Shown in pieces: positions 1 through 4,655 of a stretch of DNA of 6,100 nt (positions within the stretch are counted from its first letter, which is position 1; the number at the start of each line of letters is the position of its first letter). The notes beneath the pieces are model-generated. The model had not been told where the DNA came from and made no database searches. It saw only the letters and a program-made list of their open reading frames with translations. Made by a program: the position numbers and the translations under genes. This DNA is from Rickettsiales bacterium. Lineage in GTDB: Bacteria > Pseudomonadota > Alphaproteobacteria > Rickettsiales > UBA3002. Location of the stretch: assembly GCA_027489915.1 (NCBI GenBank), contig JAIXZB010000027.1:1-6100 (forward strand), written 5' to 3'.

Positions 1-162
1 AAATGCCTCTTCAGGACCGTAATTGGCTGATGATAAGCCATCAGCTCCCATGCCTACCCACGCCATAAAGGCAAATAATGCAATACTGTGGCGGGTGCTA
101 CTGTTTAAGGGGTCACGCGGTGGGCCAAAAAGTAACCGCGAAATTTGTTTCGTATTGGGCAT
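1..162 (-). CDS. APC-superfamily (KimA-like) permease, N-terminal fragment
   Basis: Only the first 54 codons are present; the gene continues past the left edge. After a short basic N-terminus (KQISRLLFGPPRDP) the first membrane segment begins, and it carries the motif GADGLSSANYGPEEAF at residues 39-54. That glycine-rich TM1 signature with an acidic GPEEA end is typical of the APC-superfamily permeases related to the potassium importer KimA/YdaO and to amino-acid permeases. The protein is expected to be a polytopic inner-membrane secondary transporter. The substrate (K+ or an amino acid) cannot be decided from this fragment. The ATG at 160-162 has a GAGAG purine stretch just upstream. The gene lies 31 nt downstream of tatA on the same strand, so the two are probably co-transcribed. 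The family assignment is from remembered motif similarity. Confidence 0.72.
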   Translation of the reverse strand, partial: MPNTKQISRLLFGPPRDPLNSSTRHSIALFAFMAWVGMGADGLSSANYGPEEAF

Positions 163-193
163 GATGCTCTCTATCCGATACTGCTTTTTAGGC

Positions 194-349
194 TTAGGAT
201 TTTATATCGTTTTCGTTATTATTCAGTCCTGCTTTAAAAGCACGTAACCCGCGTCCTAAATCACCCATGACGCTGGGTAATTTCCCTGCACCGAAAAATA
301 CAAATACAACAATTAAAATGAGAGCCAATTTAAAGAAAGAGAGTTCCAT
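194..349 (-). CDS. tatA: Sec-independent (twin-arginine) translocase subunit TatA
   Basis: This 51-residue protein has the TatA/TatE architecture: one N-terminal membrane helix (about residues 4-19), the hinge motif FFGAGKLP at 18-25, then an amphipathic helix (VMGDLGRGLRAFKAGL, 27-42) and a short polar tail ending in KS. TatA oligomerises in the cytoplasmic membrane and, with TatC, forms the pathway that exports folded twin-arginine proteins. The start is supported by a purine-rich GAGG about 8 nt upstream of the ATG at 347-349. The protein is at the short end for TatA, because the usual charged C-terminal tail is almost missing, but the reading frame shows no sign of damage. No tatB or tatC lies next to it here; the neighbour is a permease gene 31 nt downstream. 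A TatE or single bifunctional TatA role is possible. Confidence 0.9.
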   Translation of the reverse strand: MELSFFKLALILIVVFVFFGAGKLPSVMGDLGRGLRAFKAGLNNNENDIKS

Positions 350-356
350 CAGGTAC

Positions 357-387
357 CTCGAATCGATTTAATATCGCGTGATTCGAG
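357..387 (-). promoter_or_regulatory. Inverted repeat in the tatA leader, overlapping its ribosome binding site
   Basis: CTCGAATC at 357-364 and GATTCGAG at 380-387 form a perfect 8-bp inverted repeat separated by 15 AT-rich bases. On the minus strand the 3' arm ends in GAG, which is part of the GAGG ribosome binding site of tatA. If transcribed, the hairpin could partly hide that site; alternatively it could be a protein operator. The sequence shows only the symmetry, and the function is inference. No convincing -35/-10 pair was identified for tatA. Confidence 0.35.
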
Positions 388-405
388 CGCTCATTACACC
401 CGCTT

Positions 406-419
406 TATGCAGTTGCATA
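406..419. repeat. Short palindrome TATGCA-GT-TGCATA between ceramidase-like gene and tatA
   Basis: A perfect 6-bp inverted repeat with a 2-bp centre lies in the 80-bp gap between the end of the ceramidase-like gene (stop at 430-432) and the start of tatA. Its AT-rich dyad resembles an operator half-site pair more than a terminator, since it has no GC-rich stem and no T-tract. A dyad this short can arise by chance. Confidence 0.25.
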
Positions 420-429
420 GTCTTATTTT

Positions 430-1107
430 TTAGCCGTTGAGCTTGACAGCCTGCGTGAGAATCAACGCGCCGAGGAGCTTATACAGCACCAGCGCATTGA
501 GCAGATGCCACAGAAAATGGGTGCCTATGGGCAGAAGGCTGCATATTTCCATATCTATGGTACGAAATACCAGAGAAACTGTCCATAATATCAAAGCCTG
601 TAACACAAGCCTGCTACCAATGGCATGGGATTTCTTTAGCCATACCACTATACAAAGCAATATAGAGTAGGCAGGTATATACATAATCGTGCCATTCAGG
701 AAATCGCGAGGCAGATAGACCTCTGAAGCGATATTGAGTAGCTGAAATATACCAAACAATAGCACTGCTCCCCACCATTTAAGCCCCAGCAGGCGCATGG
801 CGGCTGCAATCAGGAATATATTCATAAAGATAACAATGGGTATGACATCCATGAGCAATGTGTGCGAATCAGCGAACAGATGCCACGCACCACTGCCAAT
901 ACCGATGCTGAACAATACAACGATGAGTATCACGATATCCATGCTGTTTCTAATCGATGTTTTGGGATGACGCGCCCAGGTGATGAATGCAATCACCGCC
1001 ACAATCATGAACGCGATATTGCTTACTACATTTATCGGCTCAGCCCACAAGCCTGCATCACCTGCACGTTCGCAGTATTGATCGAGGTATGACATGGTGG
1101 AGCTCAT
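430..1107 (-). CDS. Ceramidase-like CREST-superfamily membrane hydrolase (paralogue 1)
   Basis: This 225-residue protein has about seven membrane helices and the fingerprints of the alkaline ceramidase family (CREST superfamily). It has YCER (11-14) followed by WAEPINVVSN (21-30) at the N-terminus, GIGSGAWH (69-76) with Ser72 and His76, Asp87 in LLMDVIPI, Asp185, and GTHFLWH (195-201) with His197 and His201. In human ACER3 the matching Ser and three His residues form the zinc active site for amide-bond hydrolysis. All are kept here, so an active hydrolase of a ceramide-like or other acyl-amide lipid is plausible; the substrate is unknown. Of the N-terminal calcium-site residues of ACER3, the Glu residues (E13, E23) are kept, but the Asp and Asn positions look changed. 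AGGGGA about 6 nt upstream supports the ATG at 1105-1107. It follows its paralogue after 9 nt and is probably in the same operon. Confidence 0.82.
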   Translation of the reverse strand: MSSTMSYLDQYCERAGDAGLWAEPINVVSNIAFMIVAVIAFITWARHPKTSIRNSMDIVILIVVLFSIGIGSGAWHLFADSHTLLMDVIPIVIFMNIFLIAAAMRLLGLKWWGAVLLFGIFQLLNIASEVYLPRDFLNGTIMYIPAYSILLCIVVWLKKSHAIGSRLVLQALILWTVSLVFRTIDMEICSLLPIGTHFLWHLLNALVLYKLLGALILTQAVKLNG

Positions 1108-1116
1108 TGTATCCCC

Positions 1117-1815
1117 TTAAATCTGGCTTGAATCGCCTGCGAGTTGTTTTAGGCGCGCTTCGCGATTCACATTGCGAATCACCTGTTTCATGAGAATATA
1201 GAGTAGCGAGGCATTGCATAAATGCCAGAGAAAATGGGTACCAAATGGCCATACGCTGCACACTTCCTTATCGATAACACGGCAAAATAACGACACAACG
1301 CCGATGAGTGATGCAAGCATAAAATACTGCGAGGAAGGACGTGCGCGTATGTGCAGATATACCGCAATCACAATGAGGGCGATCATGCTCGATAAATAAC
1401 CAATTGAATCGTTCATCGCACGGGGGAATTGGCTGACCAGCATGTGCGAGAATCCAACGAATGCCACTAAGCATACACCTGCTTGAAATTTTGTGCACTT
1501 GCCAATGCGGAAAATGACGCTGACAAAATAAATCATGATGAACATGACAATCGGCACAGTATCAATCAGCTCGGTCAGTTGTGTGGGGTAGATGTGAAAC
1601 ACTATGCTGTTAACGCCGATAATAAATATCAGGAACGTCATGATTTTGATGTCCCATATACTGCGCCGCATGACATCTTCGTTGGTGCTGTAGTAGCGGT
1701 ATATTGCCACCGCCACATATAAGAATGCGAGATTGGATAACACATTCAAAGGCTCTTCGAATAAGCCCTGAGAGTGGCGTTCACATATGCCGTACCAATG
1801 CGATATTGATGTCAT
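1117..1815 (-). CDS. Ceramidase-like CREST-superfamily membrane hydrolase (paralogue 2)
   Basis: This 232-residue polytopic protein is clearly related to the gene immediately downstream. It has ICER (10-13), EEPLNVLSNLAFL (20-32), GVNSIVFH (67-74) with Ser70 and His74, Asp85 in LIDTVPIV, Asp182, and the near-identical C-terminal motif FGTHFLWHLCNA (191-202) with His194 and His198. The zinc-site Ser/His/His/His set of alkaline ceramidases is therefore complete. Outside these motifs the two paralogues differ strongly, so the duplication is old or the two were acquired separately. The C-terminus has a basic cytosolic tail (RNVNREARLKQ). An in-frame TAG 13-15 nt upstream of the ATG at 1813-1815 makes this the first possible ATG; the Shine-Dalgarno sequence is weak. 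It lies 65 nt downstream of the CPBP gene on the same strand. The substrate (ceramide or another N-acyl lipid) is not deducible. Confidence 0.82.
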   Translation of the reverse strand: MTSISHWYGICERHSQGLFEEPLNVLSNLAFLYVAVAIYRYYSTNEDVMRRSIWDIKIMTFLIFIIGVNSIVFHIYPTQLTELIDTVPIVMFIMIYFVSVIFRIGKCTKFQAGVCLVAFVGFSHMLVSQFPRAMNDSIGYLSSMIALIVIAVYLHIRARPSSQYFMLASLIGVVSLFCRVIDKEVCSVWPFGTHFLWHLCNASLLYILMKQVIRNVNREARLKQLAGDSSQI

Positions 1816-1880
1816 TTCACATTCACACTACCACAAAAACAGACATAAAGAATGCGAAAAAGTTTTTGCTTTGCAGCAAT

Positions 1881-2567
1881 TTAGCCGCCTGCCACTGCCT
1901 GAACTGCCTGCTGCGAGCCGTGGTAAAAATAGGTGCCAAGGCCAATGGTGAAGATAAAACAGCCATAAATCGTATGCTCAAACCACACCAGCGCCAACGA
2001 CTGTGTTCGGGCATACGTGCGTGCAAACAGCACGCCGCCTGCGATGCAGAGTGTAACAGAAATCCAGTTCTGGAACATGATATGGGCGAATCCGAACGTG
2101 AGCGCGCTTACGGCTATCATCGCCAATTGCTTGGAAAATAGCGGCTGGTAGCGGGTGAAAAAGAATGGCCTGAATATCAACTCTTGCGGAATAACGGAAA
2201 GCAAGGGGTAAAGTACCATTACCATCGCCCACAGCTTTGTGCGTTCCTGCGGGAAATTGAGCAGTTTTTCGGGCATGAAATACCACACTAGCAGCCCTAT
2301 TGCGCTGCATGCGAGCAGGCATTGTTTCAAAATGGGCAGTATGTTGCGGCGTGTCAGGGCGGCATGGTTCCACATCACGCGCAGAGAAAGCCCGTGATAG
2401 CGCTTGAGCACCCACAACGCATAAAACGCGCTGCACCACAGCACCCCAAACAAGGCGCGTGTGGGGATGAGTGTTAGGAACAACAACGGCATTCCAACAC
2501 TCAAGAATGCAAATTCTAGCCAGAGTATGTATTTAGAGGGTTGGGGCTTTAGCGGTGCTGTTGTCAT
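1881..2567 (-). CDS. CPBP-family (Rce1/Abi-like) intramembrane metalloprotease homologue
   Basis: This 228-residue membrane protein has about six to seven helices and the three-motif layout of the CPBP family (Rce1-type prenyl endopeptidases and bacteriocin-immunity or Abi proteins). Motif 1 is PQELIFRPFFFTRY (127-140), where the usual EExxxR is QExxxR (Q128, E129, R133). Motif 2 is FGFAH (158-162), matching FxxxH, followed by N167. Motif 3 is FEHTIYG (196-202), where H198 is kept but the residue four positions on is Gly. I recall a bacterial subfamily with this PQE...EHxxYG pattern, so the variation is probably a subfamily trait and not decay. Its job is unknown; intramembrane proteolysis or a protein-interaction role are both possible. 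The ATG at 2565-2567 has no evident Shine-Dalgarno sequence. It is probably the first gene of a three-gene membrane-hydrolase cluster. Confidence 0.82.
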   Translation of the reverse strand: MTTAPLKPQPSKYILWLEFAFLSVGMPLLFLTLIPTRALFGVLWCSAFYALWVLKRYHGLSLRVMWNHAALTRRNILPILKQCLLACSAIGLLVWYFMPEKLLNFPQERTKLWAMVMVLYPLLSVIPQELIFRPFFFTRYQPLFSKQLAMIAVSALTFGFAHIMFQNWISVTLCIAGGVLFARTYARTQSLALVWFEHTIYGCFIFTIGLGTYFYHGSQQAVQAVAGG

Positions 2568-2673
2568 GTGAAAACACTATCGCATGGACGCTGTAAGCAA
2601 AAGAGAGAAGTAGATTTTATTTTGGTAATGTTTGAATATGCTAGATGTGCTCGGCTTTGCCTGCGCTGCCCTT

Positions 2674-2696
2674 GCTAAGCGCTGAAGCGCTAAGCG
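2674..2696. repeat. Short repeat GCTAAGCG in direct and inverted arrangement
   Basis: The octamer GCTAAGCG occurs at 2674-2681 and again at 2689-2696. Between and overlapping them, AGCGCT (itself a palindrome) occurs at 2678-2683 and 2686-2691 with GA between, so the block is both a direct and an inverted repeat. It lies in non-coding DNA between the CPBP gene and the tRNA-Asn terminator and is more GC-rich than the DNA just beside the CPBP start. It may be a copy of a dispersed intergenic repeat or a small hairpin. Only the local symmetry is visible here. Confidence 0.35.
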
Positions 2697-2735
2697 TCGG
2701 GTCGAACTTGGTTGGAATACTAATAGCTTGGGGCT

Positions 2736-2777
2736 CCAAACACTAAAAGCACCCGTTGGGGTGCCTTTAGTGTTTGG
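2736..2777 (-). terminator. Strong hairpin terminator of tRNA-Asn, beginning in the CCA tail
   Basis: Two 19-nt arms, 2736-2754 and 2759-2777, are complementary except for one A/G position that becomes a G-U pair in one of the two transcripts. They are separated by a 4-nt loop (GTTG in plus orientation). Read on the minus strand, the core is AAAGGCACCC, loop CAAC, GGGTGCTTTT, i.e. a GC-rich stem with an A-run before and a T-run after it. This is a classic Rho-independent terminator and works on paper in both directions. The 5' arm on the minus strand starts with the CCA of the tRNA gene itself, so the mature 3' end of the precursor would be base-paired. Confidence 0.85.
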
Positions 2778-2849
2778 CTCCCCGAGCTGGATTCGAACCA
2801 GCGACCGCTCGATTAACAGTCGAGTGCTCTACCGCTGAGCTATCGAGGA
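2775..2849 (-). tRNA. tRNA-Asn (anticodon GTT)
   Basis: The minus strand folds as a complete cloverleaf. The 7-bp acceptor stem (TCCTCGA with TCGGGGA) contains one T-G pair. The D arm is GCTC...GAGC. The anticodon stem is CTCGA/TCGAG around the loop CTGTTAA, with anticodon GTT at 2815-2817. The T arm is GCTGG-TTCGAAT-CCAGC, and the discriminator base is G. The CCA is encoded (2775-2777). The tRNA reads AAC and AAU codons. Its 5' T is typical of alphaproteobacterial tRNA-Asn as I remember it. A hairpin terminator follows directly. Confidence 0.97.
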
Positions 2850-2871
2850 ATGTGCCCACAATCTTTGCGGG

Positions 2872-2900
2872 TTTATTGCACAGGCAAATGGGGGCTGCAA
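2872..2900 (-). promoter_or_regulatory. Candidate promoter of tRNA-Asn
   Basis: On the minus strand, TTGCAG (2895-2900) and AATAAA (2872-2877) are separated by 17 nt. They resemble sigma-70-type -35 and -10 boxes, about 22 nt upstream of the tRNA 5' end. This would give a leader of roughly 15 nt. The -10 match is only moderate. No terminator separates the upstream zinc-ribbon gene from the tRNA, so read-through is also possible. Confidence 0.35.
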
Positions 2901-2913
2901 CCATTTTCTTCCG

Positions 2914-3147
2914 CTAGGGAGAATCACCGCTTTTGCGCCGCACCTGCACTGTATCTTGCGCGACACCATGCAATTCCAACCACGCGGAGAATTGCACAAA
3001 ATCCACTTGCGTAATAGGTGTGGGGCTTGGCCAGAATGCTTCGCACTCGCTGCATAGCATGCCGCTATCTTGGGCTGGAAGAATCGTTACCGCTTGCACC
3101 CAGCCTGCATCGCACATGGGGCACCAATGGTGGGGGTTATTTGTCAT
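2914..3147 (-). CDS. Small zinc-ribbon protein, possible immunity partner of the upstream gene
   Basis: With the start chosen here this is a 77-residue soluble protein. Near its N-terminus is WCPMC, then about 20 residues later LCSEC, i.e. two CxxC pairs that make a zinc ribbon. The remainder (ITQVDFVQFSAWLELHGV) looks like a short helix, and the C-terminus is basic (RRKSGDSP). I do not recognise a named family. Small two-CxxC proteins of this shape (CPxC ... CxECEAxW) are, as I recall, found beside polymorphic-toxin genes, so an immunity role is suggested but unproven. The ATG at 3145-3147 overlaps the upstream gene's end by 11 nt, which implies translational coupling. Alternative in-frame starts are an ATG at 3162 and a GTG at 3198; the latter would overlap by 62 nt and has a GGAG too close to it. 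Confidence 0.68.
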   Translation of the reverse strand: MTNNPHHWCPMCDAGWVQAVTILPAQDSGMLCSECEAFWPSPTPITQVDFVQFSAWLELHGVAQDTVQVRRKSGDSP

Positions 3148-3613
3148 AGCGGCGCTTTGCATGGACGGGATAAGCGGTGATGATAACGGGTTTTGCACGC
3201 TCCATTACCATGCGAATGTTGCGTTCGCCTTGCTTGCCAATCACACGCTTCATATCCACATCGTAGACATCGCGGCCAAAGGTGCCGCCCTGAAGTGCCG
3301 GTGGGCCGCGCTTTTTCCATGCTTCATCGAGCAGGCGAAGCACATCCTCGCGCTGCGTTGCTTTGAACTGTGAATGTTTGGGCTTGCTTGCATCGGGCCT
3401 GGTGTGCGCCATGATGTGTGCAATACGCGAATCGAATTTGGCCGAGAGGTCTTTGCCATACACAATGCCTGCGGGCGAAACGTAGCTTTGCTCGTTGTCT
3501 ACAGTGTAATCCGATGATTTGGTGGGAGCAGTGTTGTTGCGCGGTAGTAGCGCACCTGCAACAAGCAGGATTAAGCAGATACATACCAGACTATATTTCA
3601 GGCGTTTGCTCAT
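3137..3613 (-). CDS. Membrane-anchored or secreted protein with an RNase-toxin-like C-terminal domain
   Basis: This 158-residue protein has a basic N-terminus and one hydrophobic stretch (about 8-23), i.e. an uncleaved anchor or signal peptide. A polar linker follows, then a compact domain at about 50-152. That domain reads SRIAHIMAHTRP (62-73), KPKHSQF (77-83), VLRLLDEAWKKRG (91-103), YDVDMKRVIGKQGE (117-130) and VIITAYPV (143-150). The order of His66/His70, KPxHSxF, a DEAW helix, an internal Gly-rich turn and a terminal TAYP resembles the small RNase domains (BECR/EndoU-like) at the tips of CdiA and other polymorphic toxins. Candidate catalytic residues are His66 or His70, His80 and Thr146. 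The start ATG overlaps the sua5 stop in ATGA, and the zinc-ribbon gene overlaps the 3' end. The homology is from memory of motif patterns; it could instead be a domesticated periplasmic protein. Confidence 0.6.
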   Translation of the reverse strand: MSKRLKYSLVCICLILLVAGALLPRNNTAPTKSSDYTVDNEQSYVSPAGIVYGKDLSAKFDSRIAHIMAHTRPDASKPKHSQFKATQREDVLRLLDEAWKKRGPPALQGGTFGRDVYDVDMKRVIGKQGERNIRMVMERAKPVIITAYPVHAKRRYDK

Positions 3614-4584
3614 ATTGCCTCTAAGGATTTTGGCGCTGCTGCGCGCATGAGCCTATCGTTAATCGCTTCGCCAATTCCTGCATTTGGAATGGGCATGGCG
3701 GCGATGGATTGCACCTGCGGGTGCGCATCGAGCAGGCGCAGGGCAGCAAACATATTCGCTGCTGCTTCGGCCATATCCATGGTTAGGCTGAGTTGCTGCG
3801 ATACGGCAGCCTCCATCATATGGGGGCCGAACGCCAACACCCCTTCCGTTGCCGTGCAGTCGGTTGCATTCAAGCGCAGTGGTTTGGTGGGCGCGTAGTG
3901 GCTTGCTAGTTGACCGGGGGATTTGAGCACTCCCGCAACATCGCCCTGCGCAAACGTTACACCTAATGCATCTTCCAGCATGGTTCGGGTAATGGCTCCT
4001 GGGCGAAGCAGGGTTGGTGTGGTGGTGCTTAGATCTATCACAGTGGATTCCAGCCCCACCACGCACGGCCCACCATCGATAATAAGTGGTGGATTTTCGG
4101 GATATTCCTGCGCCACATGTTCGGCTGTGGTGGGGCTGATACGGCCCGAACGATTGGCGCTGGGCGCAGCTATCGGCCCATCGAATGCGGCAAGTAATGC
4201 AAGTGCGGTGGGATGATTTGGAATACGAATTCCCACCGTATCTCCACCTGCAGTGGCCAAATCTGAAATGCCGCCTTGCCGTTTTAGAACTACAGTAAGC
4301 GGGCCAGGCCAGAAACGGTTTAAGGCATCTGCCCATGCATTCCATTGCCCATAGCGTTTAGCAATTTCAACACTCGCCACATGAATGATGAGGGGGTTGA
4401 ATTGCGGGCGCGATTTGAGGGCATAAATGCGCGCCACCGCTTCGCCCTTTCTGGCATCGGCCCCTAAGCCATAAACGGTTTCCGTGGGGAATGCGACGAC
4501 ATCGCCTTTTTGCCAAAGGCTTAGCGCTTTTTCTTGCAGTGAAACATCCATATATTGTGGATAACTGTGGCTCATTGACAACAT
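3610..4584 (-). CDS. sua5: L-threonylcarbamoyladenylate synthase, Sua5 type
   Basis: This 324-residue cytosolic enzyme makes threonylcarbamoyl-AMP from threonine, bicarbonate and ATP, the first step of t6A37 formation in tRNAs that read ANN codons. The N-terminal YrdC domain is clear: VAFPTETVYGLGADA (30-44), the K-x-R motif KSRP (57-60), FWPGPLT (91-97), VGIRIPNHP (117-125), the S-x-N motif APSANRSG (140-147), and GLESTVIDL (177-185). The linker SPGQLASHYAP (222-232) and the C-terminal domain ending GIGEAINDRLMRAA mark it as the long Sua5 form, not the short TsaC. Two starts are close together, ATG 4582-4584 and ATG 4573-4575; neither has a good Shine-Dalgarno sequence. Its stop overlaps the next gene's start by 4 nt. 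The tRNA-Asn downstream reads AAY codons and, with U36 and A37, is a substrate of this pathway, but that neighbourhood may be accidental. Confidence 0.95.
   Translation of the reverse strand: MLSMSHSYPQYMDVSLQEKALSLWQKGDVVAFPTETVYGLGADARKGEAVARIYALKSRPQFNPLIIHVASVEIAKRYGQWNAWADALNRFWPGPLTVVLKRQGGISDLATAGGDTVGIRIPNHPTALALLAAFDGPIAAPSANRSGRISPTTAEHVAQEYPENPPLIIDGGPCVVGLESTVIDLSTTTPTLLRPGAITRTMLEDALGVTFAQGDVAGVLKSPGQLASHYAPTKPLRLNATDCTATEGVLAFGPHMMEAAVSQQLSLTMDMAEAAANMFAALRLLDAHPQVQSIAAMPIPNAGIGEAINDRLMRAAAPKSLEAI
4556..4564 (-). promoter_or_regulatory. Perfect DnaA-box sequence (TTATCCACA on the minus strand)
   Basis: The 9-mer TGTGGATAA on the plus strand is the exact complement of the strong DnaA box TTATCCACA. 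It lies within the first codons of sua5, just upstream of the parA promoter candidate. A second, one-mismatch site (TTATCCAGA) lies in the opposite orientation at 4643-4651, just before parA. One perfect 9-mer can occur by chance, so DnaA control is only a possibility. Confidence 0.35.
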
Positions 4585-4602
4585 CTAGTGGTATGTTAGC
4601 AT
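4575..4602 (+). promoter_or_regulatory. Candidate sigma-70 promoter of parA
   Basis: A perfect TTGACA (-35) at 4575-4580 is followed after 16 nt by TAGCAT at 4597-4602, a 4/6 match to TATAAT. Transcription would start near 4609, giving a leader of about 45 nt before parA. The -35 box overlaps the start codons of the divergent sua5 gene, so the two genes share a compact control region of about 70-80 bp. The assignment is by consensus matching only. Confidence 0.5.
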
Positions 4603-4655
4603 ATTTATGTCTATATCTCGTAGATGAACGTAAGCACAACGCTTATCCAGAGGAG

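Noticed and set aside
23..247. A 74-codon plus-strand frame across the permease start and tatA end.
   Set aside because: It is antisense to two recognised genes; its hydrophobic end is a mirror of the tatA/permease gap.
1704..2141. A 145-codon plus-strand frame spanning the CPBP/ceramidase junction.
   Set aside because: It is antisense to two recognised genes, with no motif or ribosome binding site.
1978..2439. A 153-codon minus-strand frame inside the CPBP gene.
   Set aside because: The composition is shadow-like and the real frame carries the CPBP motifs.
2933..3373. A 146-codon plus-strand frame opposite the zinc-ribbon and toxin-like genes.
   Set aside because: It is antisense with a Cys/His-rich shadow composition; the minus-strand frames show coherent domains and operon-like overlaps.
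3659..4345. A 228-codon open frame on the minus strand in another frame of sua5.
   Set aside because: It is rich in Cys, Arg and His with no domain, and is fully covered by the well-conserved sua5 frame.
4518..4528. The 11-mer AAGCGCTAAGC (minus strand) also found in the intergenic repeat at 2685-2695.
   Set aside because: In sua5 it is explained by ordinary codons, and several shared 11-mers are expected by chance in a window this size.
4491..4655. In-frame upstream extension of parA (55 extra codons).
   Set aside because: It is antisense to the conserved N-terminus of sua5, has no family similarity, and a promoter candidate and ribosome binding site lie downstream of it.
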